Assembly: GCF_004344915.1 (NCBI RefSeq)
Contig: NZ_SKFG01000009.1
Span: forward strand, 62,001 to 126,000
From: Paenibacillus albiflavus
GTDB lineage: Bacteria; Bacillota; Bacilli; Paenibacillales; NBRC-103111
Direction of reading: 5' to 3'
Length of the DNA stretch: 64,000 nucleotides
Shown: in pieces, positions 16,485 to 25,519 of the stretch
Numbering within the stretch: the stretch's first letter is position 1
Layout of the letters: each line of letters starts with the position of its first letter
Position numbers and translations under genes: made by a program
Notes under the pieces: generated by a model
Database searches by the model: none
Told to the model about the DNA's origin: nothing
The model's input: the letters and a program-made list of their open reading frames with translations, nothing else

Positions 16485-17126
16485 GTGATTGAGCAAATGG
16501 GGAATTGGAAGTCCAAAATGGAGAAATGGTTCGGAACGGGTCCGAGTGGAACCAAACGAACGCATACCTTGATGTGGCTCGTGCTCATTGCTTTACTGGG
16601 AGCTGCACTTATGATTATGAATTCATTCCTAAGTGTGAAGGAGGTTGATCCGCTAACCGATAGGGCATCGCCTCCTGCGGAGATCACCGCACCAGTTACG
16701 GCCAAAGCCAAAGACAACTCTGCTTTCCGTGAATATGAGGAAGTGTATGAGGAACGATTGCGTGAAATTTTGCAGAAGATTGTTGGTGTTGGTGATCCAG
16801 AAGTTATGGTAACCATCGAGTCTACAGAGGAAGTCATTGTGGACAAAAATACGCAGGATACCCAGAGTGTGACGAATGAGCGCGATTCGAACGGAGCCAG
16901 CCGAACCATTACTGAAAATACGCGCAAGAATGATTCCGTACTCATTCAAGTTTCAGGCAATCAGCAGCCTCATGTATTGAAATATATTAAACCGAAGGTG
17001 AGGGGGGTGATTGTCGTTGCACAAGGCGCAGAGAATCCCGCAGTTAAGAAAATGATTATCGAAGCTGTCGAAAGAGGAGTCGATGTGCTCGCACATCGCA
17101 TAGCGGTATGGCCGCGCAAACAATAA
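16485..17126 (+). CDS. spoIIIAG: Stage III sporulation protein AG
   Basis: Forms the large ring of the channel in the intermembrane space. One transmembrane helix near residues 29-49, then the ring-building motif with the conserved EEVYEERLREILQKIVGVGDPEVMVTIEST and the C-terminal half KPKVRGVIVVAQGAENPAVKKMIIEAV. 213 residues. Start is GTG 16485 or ATG 16497; neither has a convincing ribosome site, so the exact N terminus is uncertain. Confidence 0.92.
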   Translation: MIEQMGNWKSKMEKWFGTGPSGTKRTHTLMWLVLIALLGAALMIMNSFLSVKEVDPLTDRASPPAEITAPVTAKAKDNSAFREYEEVYEERLREILQKIVGVGDPEVMVTIESTEEVIVDKNTQDTQSVTNERDSNGASRTITENTRKNDSVLIQVSGNQQPHVLKYIKPKVRGVIVVAQGAENPAVKKMIIEAVERGVDVLAHRIAVWPRKQ

Positions 17127-17155
17127 CTTATTGATGATAAAGAGGAGGGTGTTCA

Positions 17156-17845
17156 ATGAACACGAAGAGACAAACGATTTGGCTTGTATCCATGCTTAGC
17201 TTGATGGTGGTTTTATCTGCTTACTATTTATTCACTTCAGGATCGGAGGATGCAGATAAACTGGCGAGCATGGCGAATCAACAAACGCTGCAAAATCAGA
17301 CGAAGGTGAACATCACAGAGGATGGCAAGAATGCTCAGCTGCAGAAGGATCCGATCCTAGGAGAAGACACGAAGGATCCTAATAAATCAACGGATACCGC
17401 AGCAGTGCAGGGAACGGATAAGACCAAGATGGATGCAACGACAATGACAGATGACGAGATTATCTCAAAAGCAACAGATAAAGCTGTATCAGGTACAGAT
17501 TATTTCATCCAGAAAGATATGGAACGACATGATAAAATTACCAAAGAACTTGATAAATGGATTACGATTTCAACGGATGTGAATCAAACGAAGGAAGCGG
17601 TAGGCGAAGCAATGGATAACATAAGAAGGATTGATGAAACCCAAGCGAAAATAGAGCAGATCGAAGAAACATTAGGCAAAGACTTTCCACATGCTCTTGT
17701 TCAGCAAAGTGATGATGGACGCTGGAAAGTTACCGTACAAGCCGATAAAATGGAGAAGAAAGATGCAGTTGCAATTATTGATTTAGTTATGAAAGAGATG
17801 AATATTGGCGCAGATAAGTTTGCAGGTGTTCAGCTTGTAGAGTAG
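17156..17845 (+). CDS. spoIIIAH: Stage III sporulation protein AH
   Basis: Mother-cell partner of forespore SpoIIQ across the intermembrane space. An N-terminal membrane helix (residues 8-26) is followed by a polar, low-complexity linker (to about 95) and the YscJ-like domain (DYFIQKDMERHDKITKELDKW onward, ending MNIGADKFAGVQLVE). 229 residues. AGAGGAGGG precedes the ATG. Last gene of the operon, followed by a terminator. Confidence 0.93.
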   Translation: MNTKRQTIWLVSMLSLMVVLSAYYLFTSGSEDADKLASMANQQTLQNQTKVNITEDGKNAQLQKDPILGEDTKDPNKSTDTAAVQGTDKTKMDATTMTDDEIISKATDKAVSGTDYFIQKDMERHDKITKELDKWITISTDVNQTKEAVGEAMDNIRRIDETQAKIEQIEETLGKDFPHALVQQSDDGRWKVTVQADKMEKKDAVAIIDLVMKEMNIGADKFAGVQLVE

Positions 17846-17866
17846 TCGCAGGTGGACGCTGACAAG

Positions 17867-17900
17867 GCCCTTTCGGCAAAGAAATTCCGAAAGGGCTTTT
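17867..17900 (+). terminator. Intrinsic terminator of spoIIIA operon
   Basis: Perfect ten-base-pair stem GCCCTTTCGG/CCGAAAGGGC, ten-nucleotide loop, then TTTT. Confidence 0.88.
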
Positions 17901-17988
17901 GGGTGTTTTATTTCTATCATTTTTGTGTTTATCCGTGCTTATTCAAAAAAAAGGGGTGAAATGTTCAAAACAGGTGTATTATAATAAC

Positions 17989-18019
17989 TTGCGTATTCAG
18001 AAAACAAATATGCTATAAT
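17989..18019 (+). promoter_or_regulatory. Likely accBC promoter
   Basis: TATAAT at 18014-18019 preceded by TGC (extended -10); TTGCGT at 17989 is a -35 with a long 19-nt spacer. About 85 nt upstream of accB. An eight-base inverted repeat CTTGCGTA/TACGCAAG flanks the promoter but is not statistically striking. Confidence 0.5.
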
Positions 18020-18102
18020 AGCTACGCAAGAGGAATTCTTTATACCTCGGACGAGCCCTGAATGAAGAAGTTTGTTGTTAAATTTAGAAGGAGTGACTCC
18101 CA

Positions 18103-18594
18103 TTGTTCAAGTTAAGTGAGATAAAAGAACTAATGAAATTGATGGACCAAACATCCTTGCAAGAGCTTGAGATTGAGAATGAAGGAACAAGAGTGTTTAT
18201 CCGCAAAGGAAATAAAACAGAATCTGTATTTGTTGCTGCACCTACTGTGCAAACGAGTGTTGCGCCAGCAGTTCAGCAAGCTGCTCCAGCGCCAAGTGCA
18301 GTTGTAGAGCCTGTTATGGCTAGTACTTCCACAGCTAATAAAGATACTTCAGGATTACATACAATTGTTTCACCAATGGTTGGGACTTTCTATCAAGCAT
18401 CTGCTCCAGGGGCAGCGCCATTTGTATCTACTGGCTCCAAAGTGAATGAGAAAACAATCTGCTGCATCGTAGAAGCCATGAAGCTAATGAATGAGATTGA
18501 AGCTGAAGTTAAAGGTGAAATCGTTGAAATCTTAGTGGAAAATGGCCAGCTTGTAGAGTACGGACAGCCACTCTTTCTAGTAAAGCCAGAGTAA
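18103..18594 (+). CDS. accB: Acetyl-CoA carboxylase biotin carboxyl carrier protein
   Basis: Carries biotin for malonyl-CoA synthesis. TTG start after AGAAGGAGTGACTCCCA. 163 residues: an N-terminal helix region, an Ala/Pro/Val-rich linker (about 50-80) and the biotinyl domain with the target lysine in [14 protein letters not shown] and a conserved C terminus [15 protein letters not shown]. Operon with accC, 16 nt apart. Confidence 0.96.
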   Translation: MFKLSEIKELMKLMDQTSLQELEIENEGTRVFIRKGNKTESVFVAAPTVQTSVAPAVQQAAPAPSAVVEPVMASTSTANKDTSGLHTIVSPMVGTFYQASAPGAAPFVSTGSKVNEKTICCIVEAMKLMNEIEAEVKGEIVEILVENGQLVEYGQPLFLVKPE

Positions 18595-18610
18595 GCTTGG
18601 AGGGATAACG

Positions 18611-19963
18611 ATGAAATTTAACAAAGTGCTTATTGCCAATCGCGGAGAAATTGCCGTTCGAATTATCCGTGCTTGTCGTGAGCTAGGCATCACTACAGTA
18701 GCTGTATTCTCAGAAGCAGATCGAGATGCGCTGCATGTTAGAATGGCAGACGAGGCTTACTGTATTGGACCAGCATCCTCACAGGACAGTTATTTGAAAT
18801 ATACAAACATTATGAGCGTTGCTACCTTAACAGAGGTAGATGCTATTCATCCTGGATATGGATTCCTTGCGGAGAATGCTACTTTTGCAGAAATTTGCGA
18901 GATGTGCAATATAACATTTATCGGTCCATCCCCAGATGCGATTAATCGCATGGGTGATAAATCAATGGCAAAACAGACGATGAAAGTAGCCAATGTTCCG
19001 ATCATTCCTGGTTCAGATGGCATCATTCAAGATTTGGATGAAGCGATTCGAATAGGGAAGGAAATTGGATATCCGATTATTATCAAAGCTACTGCTGGTG
19101 GCGGAGGAAAAGGAATTCGCATCGCTGAAGATGAAGAATCGCTGATTAAGCAAATTACGAATGCACAGCAAGAGGCACAGAATGCTTTTGGTAATGCAGG
19201 CGTTTACTTAGAGAAGCTCTTAACAGGCATGAAGCATGTTGAGATTCAAATTATTGCTGACAAACATGGTAATGTCGTTCATCTGGGAGAGCGTGATTGC
19301 TCTGTTCAGCGTCGTAGACAGAAGCTGGTTGAAGAAGCTCCTTGCTCGATTCTGACGCCAGAGATTCGCACAGCGATGGGAGAAGCAGCAGTACGTGCAG
19401 CTAAAGCCGTTAATTACGCAGGGGCAGGGACACTTGAGTTCCTATTAGGTCCTGACGGCAACTTCTACTTCATGGAGATGAATACCCGTATTCAGGTTGA
19501 ACATCCTGTAACTGAATATGTGACAGGTGTTGATTTGATTAAAGAAATGATCTGTGTAGCAGAAGGACAGCCTCTATCATTTACGCAAGAGGACATCCAA
19601 ATTAATGGCTGGTCTATTGAGTGTCGTATCAACGCAGAAGATCCAAGCCGTAATTTTATGCCGTCGGCAGGTCAAATCACCTTCTATCTTCCAGCAGGGG
19701 GACCAGGAGTTCGAATCGATTCAGCAGCGTATCAAGGCTACAAAATTCCACCGTATTATGACTCTATGATTGCAAAGCTAATCGTATGGGGACCAACACG
19801 TGAGGAAGCAATTGCGAGAATGAAACGTGCGCTAGACGAATTTGTAATCGAAGGTGTTCAGACAACAATCCCATTCCACTTGCAGCTGTTAGAGCATCCT
19901 AAATTTGTTGCAGGAGACTTCGATATCAAGTTCTTGGAAGAGCATGATGTATATAAAGCCTAA
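18611..19963 (+). CDS. accC: Acetyl-CoA carboxylase biotin carboxylase
   Basis: ATP-dependent carboxylation of BCCP-biotin. 450 residues, standard length. N-terminal [25 protein letters not shown]-grasp glycine loop [37 protein letters not shown], and the active-site segment [21 protein letters not shown]. Start behind TTGGAGGGATAACG. Confidence 0.97.
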   Translation: MKFNKVLIANRGEIAVRIIRACRELGITTVAVFSEADRDALHVRMADEAYCIGPASSQDSYLKYTNIMSVATLTEVDAIHPGYGFLAENATFAEICEMCNITFIGPSPDAINRMGDKSMAKQTMKVANVPIIPGSDGIIQDLDEAIRIGKEIGYPIIIKATAGGGGKGIRIAEDEESLIKQITNAQQEAQNAFGNAGVYLEKLLTGMKHVEIQIIADKHGNVVHLGERDCSVQRRRQKLVEEAPCSILTPEIRTAMGEAAVRAAKAVNYAGAGTLEFLLGPDGNFYFMEMNTRIQVEHPVTEYVTGVDLIKEMICVAEGQPLSFTQEDIQINGWSIECRINAEDPSRNFMPSAGQITFYLPAGGPGVRIDSAAYQGYKIPPYYDSMIAKLIVWGPTREEAIARMKRALDEFVIEGVQTTIPFHLQLLEHPKFVAGDFDIKFLEEHDVYKA

Positions 19964-19994
19964 GTTTATACTAGATCAGACCCTTTCTTCTAAT

Positions 19995-20023
19995 TTGTCA
20001 TAAATACAGGGAAATGGTATAGT
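19995..20023 (+). promoter_or_regulatory. Sigma-A promoter of yqhY
   Basis: TTGTCA (19995-20000), 17-nt spacer, TATAGT (20018-20023), 45 nt before the yqhY start. Confidence 0.6.
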
Positions 20024-20068
20024 ATTTAAAGAGAACGGCCTAGCTTAATGAAATGGAGGTGTTCACGG

Positions 20069-20473
20069 GTGGATACATTAGCACCAGATTATGTCAAAAC
20101 TGATCTTGGTTCCATTCAGATTGCTCCTGAAGTAATCGAAGTTATCGCAGGGCTGGCAACCATAGAGACACCAGGTGTCGCTGGAATGAGCGGCGGTTTT
20201 GCTGGAGGTATTTCTGAACTACTAGGCAGAAAGAACTTAGCAAAAGGTGTAAAGGTTGAAGTAGGTCAGAAAGAAACAGCAGTTGATGTTTCGGTTGTTA
20301 TTGAATTTGGTTACCGAATTCCTGAGGTATCAGCTAACATTCAAAGCAATATTAAGAATACGATTGAATCGATGACAGGTCTTCAAGTAGTTGAGGTAAA
20401 TGTACATATTCTTGATGTTCATTTTAAACAACAAGAGAAACAAGAAGAAGAAGCAGTCAATCGAGTTAAGTAA
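20069..20473 (+). CDS. yqhY: Asp23/Gls24 family envelope stress protein YqhY
   Basis: Alkaline-shock family protein, linked in B. subtilis to control of acetyl-CoA carboxylase activity and always near accBC. The GTG at 20069 follows TGGAGGTG; a start seven codons earlier is unlikely. 134 residues with the Asp23 core QIAPEVIEVIAGLATIETPGVAGM and VDVSVVIEFGYRIPEVSANIQ, and a Glu/Gln/Lys-rich C terminus. Followed by a terminator and then by another Asp23-like gene (amaP). Confidence 0.93.
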   Translation: MDTLAPDYVKTDLGSIQIAPEVIEVIAGLATIETPGVAGMSGGFAGGISELLGRKNLAKGVKVEVGQKETAVDVSVVIEFGYRIPEVSANIQSNIKNTIESMTGLQVVEVNVHILDVHFKQQEKQEEEAVNRVK

Positions 20474-20500
20474 CATTAGCTTGTCTGCTAATTAAATTGC

Positions 20501-20527
20501 AAACCCCCTCTTGATTGCAGGGGGTTT
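20501..20527 (+). terminator. Intrinsic terminator after yqhY
   Basis: Nine-base-pair stem AAACCCCCT/AGGGGGTTT with a nine-nucleotide loop; modest T content after it. Confidence 0.75.
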
Positions 20528-20576
20528 CCTCTAATTATCAGTCCTGTAAATCCGGATACGAAGGGAGCTTACAGCT

Positions 20577-21134
20577 TTGGGAAAAATATTGGATCGATTC
20601 TTGTTGTTTATTTACAGTTTAGTTATTCTAATTGGTTCCATAATCGGACTTACGGTTGCATTCGCTTGGCTTCCTAAGGATGGCGTACATAAATTTATTG
20701 AAGATGTCTATCATGATCCTTTCACTGCATACTTAGCAATCGCGATATTGGCAGTCTTGGCATTGATATCTCTTCGTTTGCTTTATGTTTCCATTCGTAG
20801 AACTCAGGTACAAGCTCCGTTTATTGCTGAGCGTACTGAGCTTGGAGAGTTCAGAATATCGCTTGAGACAATCGAGAATTTATCTCTTAAGGCAGCGACC
20901 AAAGTTCGCGGAGTTAAGGATTTAAAGGTACGTGTACATGTAAGTCCGCCAGGGCTTGATATTGAAGTTCGTACAATCGTTGATGGTGAGCGTGCTATCC
21001 CTGAATTGACGGATGAGATTCAAACAGCTGTTAAAAGTCAAATCGAAGAAATCGCAGGCTACCCTGTCGTATCTGTGTCTGTGTATGTGGCCAATACGGT
21101 TCAATCCTCCGCTGCAGCTCGTCGAGTGGAATAG
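20577..21134 (+). CDS. amaP: Alkaline shock response membrane anchor protein AmaP
   Basis: Anchors Asp23-type protein to the membrane. 185 residues: two N-terminal membrane helices (about 8-30 and 48-70), then an Asp23-like domain (ETIENLSLKAATKVRGVKDLKVRVHVS). TTG start behind GAAGGGAGC. It forms an operon with the DUF2273 gene 12 nt downstream, as in other Firmicutes. Confidence 0.88.
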   Translation: MGKILDRFLLFIYSLVILIGSIIGLTVAFAWLPKDGVHKFIEDVYHDPFTAYLAIAILAVLALISLRLLYVSIRRTQVQAPFIAERTELGEFRISLETIENLSLKAATKVRGVKDLKVRVHVSPPGLDIEVRTIVDGERAIPELTDEIQTAVKSQIEEIAGYPVVSVSVYVANTVQSSAAARRVE

Positions 21135-21146
21135 GAGGAACATAAG

Positions 21147-21386
21147 ATGTGGAATGAATTGTGGACTGAATTATGGCAGTCGCATCGCGGCAAGCTGCTC
21201 GGTGTTATCGGTGGCATAATCTGCGGTATTCTGTATTTGATCGTAGGCTTCTGGGATACGATGATATTTGCATTTATCGTAACAGTAGGGTATTATATCG
21301 GCAGTAAAGTTGAAAAGAAGGAAGATATCGTGCCGTTTCAGGACATCGTAAATTATCTTTCGCAAAAATGGAAAATGTTCCGCTGA
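21147..21386 (+). CDS. DUF2273 small membrane protein
   Basis: Seventy-nine residues: a short amphipathic N terminus (WNELWTELWQSHRGK), two hydrophobic helices, and a polar tail. DUF2273 proteins are regular partners of AmaP and Asp23. Start behind GGAGGAACATAAG. Confidence 0.85.
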   Translation: MWNELWTELWQSHRGKLLGVIGGIICGILYLIVGFWDTMIFAFIVTVGYYIGSKVEKKEDIVPFQDIVNYLSQKWKMFR

Positions 21387-21415
21387 AATCCTTGGATCTT
21401 CCATGGATTTTTTTG
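21386..21415 (+). terminator. Intrinsic terminator after DUF2273 gene
   Basis: Stem AAATCC-TGGA / TCCA-GGATTT with a one-by-one internal mismatch, three-base loop and a T run; overlaps the stop codon. Confidence 0.8.
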
Positions 21416-21455
21416 GTTTTAGTTAGAGTCTATTGACAATTGGAGGCATTATAGG

Positions 21456-21911
21456 ATGAGGCGTAGAGTAGCCAGAGAAATTGCACTGCAAAGCTTGTAT
21501 CAACTTGGAATGACAGAGGTGTCGCATGAGGATGCGATTGCAGTCGCAATTCACGAGGCTGAGAACGACAATGAAGGGGAAATTGTGCTTTCTGAGCCTA
21601 CTGTAAGTCCGCAGTATGTATATGAGCTGGTAGAAGGAACGCTGAATCATAAAGAAACAATCGATGATCTTCTAACGGAGTTCTTGAAAGGTTGGAAGCT
21701 TGATCGTTTGTCTCGAATTGATCGCGAAGTATTAAGACTAGCCGCATATGAAATGCTCTACAAGGAAGACATGCCTGCGAAGGTCGTTGTTAACGAAGCG
21801 ATTGAGCTTGCCAAGCATTTTGGTACAGATGAATCGGGTAAATTCGTCAATGGTGTACTTGGCAATATGATTAAACAATTAGATCAACTGAAGCTTAGGC
21901 TGAAGTCATAA
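21456..21911 (+). CDS. nusB: Transcription antitermination factor NusB
   Basis: RNA-binding antitermination protein for rRNA operons. 151 residues, beginning MRRRVAREIALQSLYQL, with KGWKLDRLSRIDREVLRLAAYEML and PAKVVVNEAIELAKHFG, both family hallmarks. Start behind TTGGAGGCATTATAGG. Confidence 0.96.
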   Translation: MRRRVAREIALQSLYQLGMTEVSHEDAIAVAIHEAENDNEGEIVLSEPTVSPQYVYELVEGTLNHKETIDDLLTEFLKGWKLDRLSRIDREVLRLAAYEMLYKEDMPAKVVVNEAIELAKHFGTDESGKFVNGVLGNMIKQLDQLKLRLKS

Positions 21912-21923
21912 TAGAGACAAAAG

Positions 21924-21955
21924 TCCAATTTGGGATAAGTCTGACTGAAATTGGA
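21924..21955 (+). other. Hairpin between nusB and folD
   Basis: Perfect eight-base-pair stem TCCAATTT/AAATTGGA with a 16-nt loop, ending about five bases before the folD ribosome site. There is no T run, so it is not a normal terminator. It may be a processing or translational element, or chance. Confidence 0.4.
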
Positions 21956-21975
21956 ATCATGGGGAGGCTTGTATT

Positions 21976-22827
21976 GTGCAAAATGGAGTTATTAACGGCA
22001 AGGAAATCGTAGCTACGATTCGTGAAGAAATCAAACAAGATGTATCAAAGCTAGTGTCTCAAGGACTCACACCAGGTCTAGCCGTTGTTATCGTTGGAGA
22101 TGACCCAGCTTCCCATGTATATGTGAACAATAAAGAGAAGTCATGCAATCAAGTAGGCATCTATTCCGTGGTACATCGTCTGCCTGCTGAGACAACGCAG
22201 ACAGAATTAATTAAGTTAATTCATCAGTTAAATGCAGATGACCAAATTCATGGTATTCTAGTCCAATCTCCGCTTCCTTCTACTATTAATGAAGAAGAAG
22301 TCGTTGACGAAATCGCACCGCATAAAGATGTTGACTGCTTTCATCCAATAAATGTGGGCAACTTGATGATTGGCAAACCAGGCACAATCAAGCCATGTAC
22401 GCCTGCAGGTGTCATTGAGGTGTTAAAACGAATCGGTGCGGATATTGCGGGTAAGCATGCAGTTGTAGTGGGTCGTTCCAATATCGTTGGCAAGCCAATG
22501 GCAATGCTGCTGCTGCAAGAGCATGCTACTGTTACAATCTGCCATTCCCGTACGCCGAATATGGCTGAAATTACCCGTCAAGCAGACATACTTGTCGTTG
22601 CAGTAGGTAAAGCCAAATTGATCGGACCTGATCATGTTAAACCAGGCGCTGTTGTAATGGATGTCGGCATGAATCGCAATGAAGAAGGCAAGTTGTGCGG
22701 AGATGTAGATTTTGATGCGGTCAAAGACATTGCAGGCGCTATAACGCCAGTTCCAGGCGTCGTAGGACCAATGACCATCACGATGCTTCTTCAGAATACC
22801 GTGAATGCAGCTAAAGCGTTAAGGTAG
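21976..22827 (+). CDS. folD: Methylenetetrahydrofolate dehydrogenase/cyclohydrolase
   Basis: Bifunctional one-carbon enzyme interconverting 5,10-methylene-, methenyl- and 10-formyl-THF. GTG start behind GGGGAGG. 283 residues; [14 protein letters not shown] with the catalytic lysine, [17 protein letters not shown], the Rossmann segment [18 protein letters not shown], and [18 protein letters not shown]. Confidence 0.96.
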   Translation: MQNGVINGKEIVATIREEIKQDVSKLVSQGLTPGLAVVIVGDDPASHVYVNNKEKSCNQVGIYSVVHRLPAETTQTELIKLIHQLNADDQIHGILVQSPLPSTINEEEVVDEIAPHKDVDCFHPINVGNLMIGKPGTIKPCTPAGVIEVLKRIGADIAGKHAVVVGRSNIVGKPMAMLLLQEHATVTICHSRTPNMAEITRQADILVVAVGKAKLIGPDHVKPGAVVMDVGMNRNEEGKLCGDVDFDAVKDIAGAITPVPGVVGPMTITMLLQNTVNAAKALR

Positions 22828-22861
22828 GTAAATAGTAGTATGAAATGCAGGTGATCGTTAG

Positions 22862-24217
22862 ATGCGTGAACGGACAATTTTAACGATTAAAGAACTTAAT
22901 CGTTACATTAAGTTACAGCTTGAGAATGATGATATGCTGCAGGACGTTTGGCTCAGCGGTGAGATTTCCAATTTCACTCGTCATTCTTCAGGGCATATGT
23001 ACTTTACCTTGAAGGATGCAGATTCACGAATCAAGACGATCATGTTCGCTTCCTATAATCAGAGGCTGATGTTTATCCCAAGAGAGGGAACACGGGTGCT
23101 CGCAAGAGGCGCCGTGTCTGTCTATGAACGGGATGGACAATATCAGTTCTATGTGCGCGAAATGCAGCCGGATGGCATAGGGGCTTTATATTTGGCTTAT
23201 GAAGAGCTAAAACGGAAGCTTGAAGGCGAAGGCTTGTTTGCAGATCACTTCAAAAAGGAAATTCCGAGATTTCCGAAGACGGTAGGCGTGATCACCTCGC
23301 CTACAGGCGCTGCGATTAGAGATATACTGACCACTTTGCAAAGGCGATATCCTTCAGTTCCCGTGCTTGTATATCCGGTTCTTGTTCAAGGAAAGCAAGC
23401 GGTTCCTTCGATTGTTCGAGCGATTGAAGCGATGAACGCTAATACTCAGGTAGATGTCCTGATTGTTGGTCGAGGCGGGGGCTCGCTTGAGGAGTTGTGG
23501 GCTTTCAACGAAGAGGCTGTGGCGCGGAGCATTCATGCATCGCGCATCCCGATCATCTCGGCAGTCGGTCATGAGACCGACTTCACGATCGCCGACTTCG
23601 TTGCTGATCTTAGGGCAGCGACGCCGACCGCAGCGGCGGAGCTCGCCGTCCCTCACCAGCTGGAACTACGCCGGCAGCTGGCAGATCACGAGCAGCGCCT
23701 AAGCTCGGCGCTGCAGCGGGGGCTCCAGCTCCGCCGTGAGGCGCTGGAGCGTTTGCGACGCTCACCATATCTGGTGAGCCCGCGTCGCCAACTGCTGCTG
23801 CCGGCTACGCAGCAGCTGGATCGCATGGCAGCAGAGCTTGCCATGCAAATGCGCCAGCGGCTCTCGCGGGCCGCTGACGCCAACATGCGGCTTATCCGCC
23901 GCATGGAAGCGCGTTCGCCGCGCGCTGCGATCAGCGCGGCGAAGCTTCGGAGCAGCAGCGCGAAGCGTGCGCTGCTGCTGGCGATGAACCGCTTGACGGC
24001 GGAGCGGCGTCAAGCCTTTCTCTCGCAGGTAAGACAGCTCGATGCGCTATCCCCGCTTAAGGTTATGCAAAGGGGCTACTCACTTGTATATAACGAAAGC
24101 AGCCAGCTTGTAAATTCGATCAATAAGGTCCAGAATGGCGATCTAGTCAAAGTCCGGTTAACCGATGGACATCTGAATTGTCATGTATGGTCAATGGAGG
24201 AGAATAAGGATGAGTAA
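22862..24217 (+). CDS. xseA: Exodeoxyribonuclease VII large subunit
   Basis: Catalytic subunit of a single-strand DNA exonuclease. 451 residues: N-terminal OB fold (LSGEISNFTRHSSGHMYFTL), catalytic domain (VGVITSPTGAAIRDIL, DVLIVGRGGGSLEELWAFNEE, SAVGHETDFTIADFVADLRAATPTAAAE), then an Arg/Leu/Gln/Ala-rich coiled coil and a conserved C-terminal MQRGYSLVYNE. The stretch 23560-24020, coding the coiled coil, is about 68-73% G+C on lines I counted, against about 45% in neighbouring genes. It overlaps xseB by eight nucleotides. Confidence 0.95.
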   Translation: MRERTILTIKELNRYIKLQLENDDMLQDVWLSGEISNFTRHSSGHMYFTLKDADSRIKTIMFASYNQRLMFIPREGTRVLARGAVSVYERDGQYQFYVREMQPDGIGALYLAYEELKRKLEGEGLFADHFKKEIPRFPKTVGVITSPTGAAIRDILTTLQRRYPSVPVLVYPVLVQGKQAVPSIVRAIEAMNANTQVDVLIVGRGGGSLEELWAFNEEAVARSIHASRIPIISAVGHETDFTIADFVADLRAATPTAAAELAVPHQLELRRQLADHEQRLSSALQRGLQLRREALERLRRSPYLVSPRRQLLLPATQQLDRMAAELAMQMRQRLSRAADANMRLIRRMEARSPRAAISAAKLRSSSAKRALLLAMNRLTAERRQAFLSQVRQLDALSPLKVMQRGYSLVYNESSQLVNSINKVQNGDLVKVRLTDGHLNCHVWSMEENKDE

Positions 24218-24467
24218 AGAGCAGAAGGAAACGCAGCTGCAGGAGCTCAGCTTCGAACAAGCGATGGACAAGCTGGAAGCACTCGTAGCGCAGTTAGAGA
24301 GCGGAGATGTTCCGCTAGAGCAAGCGATTGAATTGTATCAAGAGTCCATGAAGCTGTCGCAGTTATGCAGCCAGAAGCTGGCGCAGGTTGAACGTAAAAT
24401 TGAAATGCTAGTTGAAGAAGATAACGGGCTTTCCACTAAGCCTTTTCCAATAAACGTTGAAGAATAA
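24210..24467 (+). CDS. xseB: Exodeoxyribonuclease VII small subunit
   Basis: Eighty-five residues with the family core LSFEQAMDKLEALVAQLESGDVPLEQAIELYQESMKLSQLC split over two helices. The ATG at 24210 follows GGAGGAGAATAAGG and overlaps the end of xseA, giving coupled translation. A start nine codons upstream is not supported. Confidence 0.93.
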   Translation: MSKEQKETQLQELSFEQAMDKLEALVAQLESGDVPLEQAIELYQESMKLSQLCSQKLAQVERKIEMLVEEDNGLSTKPFPINVEE

Positions 24468-24478
24468 GGGGCATACTC

Positions 24479-25387
24479 GTGAACACAGATCCGAACTCCT
24501 TTAAACAATATATGACAGAGCGCAATATGCAAATTGAAGAGGCATTAGCGTCAAGCTTGCCTGTGGAATGGGATGTTCCTCAGCCCCTCCGCGAATCGAT
24601 GAATTACTCCTTAATGAATGGTGGGAAGCGAGTTCGTCCACTCCTCGTACTTGCTGCGGCAGAAGCTTTAGGTGGCTCTCATGAAGCGGCAATGCCTGTT
24701 GCATGCGCGATTGAAATGATTCACACCTATTCACTAATTCACGATGATTTACCTGCAATGGATAATGATGAATACAGACGAGGTAAATTAACAAATCATA
24801 AGGTATACGGAGAAGCAATGGCAACACTCGCAGGTGACGGATTATTGACGCATGCTTTTTACAGCATTGTGCAGTCCCACCGCAAGTATGGCGTGAATCC
24901 GTTCCAAACTTTAGCGATTGTTGAAGAGCTGGCAACTTATGCCGGTGCCAAAGGAATGGTCGGCGGACAAGCTGCTGATATGCTTGGGGAGCAAGGACTA
25001 ACAAAGCTTGAAGAGCTAGAATATATTCACCAGCACAAAACGAGCGATTTGATCGTATTCTCCTTAAGAGCAGGCGCACGGATTACGGATGCGACAGAAG
25101 AACAATTGCAAGCGCTCACTACTTTTGGTTATGGCATTGGACTTGCTTTTCAAATCCAGGATGACATTCTTGATTTAATTGGGGATGAAGCAAAGCTGGG
25201 TAAACACATTAACAGTGATGTGAAGCAGGGTAAGGTGACATATCCTTATTTTATCGGTCTAGAGGCATCTATGCAGAAGGTGACGCAGCTTACGGAAGAA
25301 GCCAAAGCAGCGATTATGAATTCTACCATTCCGAATCCAACACGTCTTCTTGAATTTGCGGATTATTTGATGAATCGTGATCATTAA
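24479..25387 (+). CDS. ispA: Farnesyl diphosphate synthase (polyprenyl synthetase)
   Basis: Condenses IPP with DMAPP/GPP to make FPP. 302 residues; first aspartate-rich motif DDLPAMDNDEYRRG, second FQIQDDILD, and the substrate region NGGKRVRPLLVLAAAEALGG. GTG start 11 nt after xseB. In the xseA-xseB-ispA-dxs order usual for Firmicutes. Confidence 0.95.
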   Translation: MNTDPNSFKQYMTERNMQIEEALASSLPVEWDVPQPLRESMNYSLMNGGKRVRPLLVLAAAEALGGSHEAAMPVACAIEMIHTYSLIHDDLPAMDNDEYRRGKLTNHKVYGEAMATLAGDGLLTHAFYSIVQSHRKYGVNPFQTLAIVEELATYAGAKGMVGGQAADMLGEQGLTKLEELEYIHQHKTSDLIVFSLRAGARITDATEEQLQALTTFGYGIGLAFQIQDDILDLIGDEAKLGKHINSDVKQGKVTYPYFIGLEASMQKVTQLTEEAKAAIMNSTIPNPTRLLEFADYLMNRDH

Positions 25388-25519
25388 TCAAGCATTATTG
25401 TTTTGAGCAGATAAAGCACCATCTTTTTGATTGTGATATAATGTAATAAATCTAGACAAATACACAAATGGAATTTCATTTGATTTATTAAGTGAACAGC
25501 AGAAAGCGAGGGAATAGGC

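Noticed and set aside
16163-16945. Long open frame on the minus strand across spoIIIAF and spoIIIAG
   Set aside because: No ribosome site, no recognisable protein, and the plus-strand genes here are certain; it is a shadow frame.
17988-18030. Eight-base inverted repeat CTTGCGTA/TACGCAAG around the accB promoter as an operator
   Set aside because: A perfect 8-mer dyad within 50 nt is expected dozens of times by chance in 64 kb; nothing else supports it.
24501-25079. Minus-strand open frame inside ispA
   Set aside because: It lies wholly within a well-conserved gene and codes no recognisable sequence.
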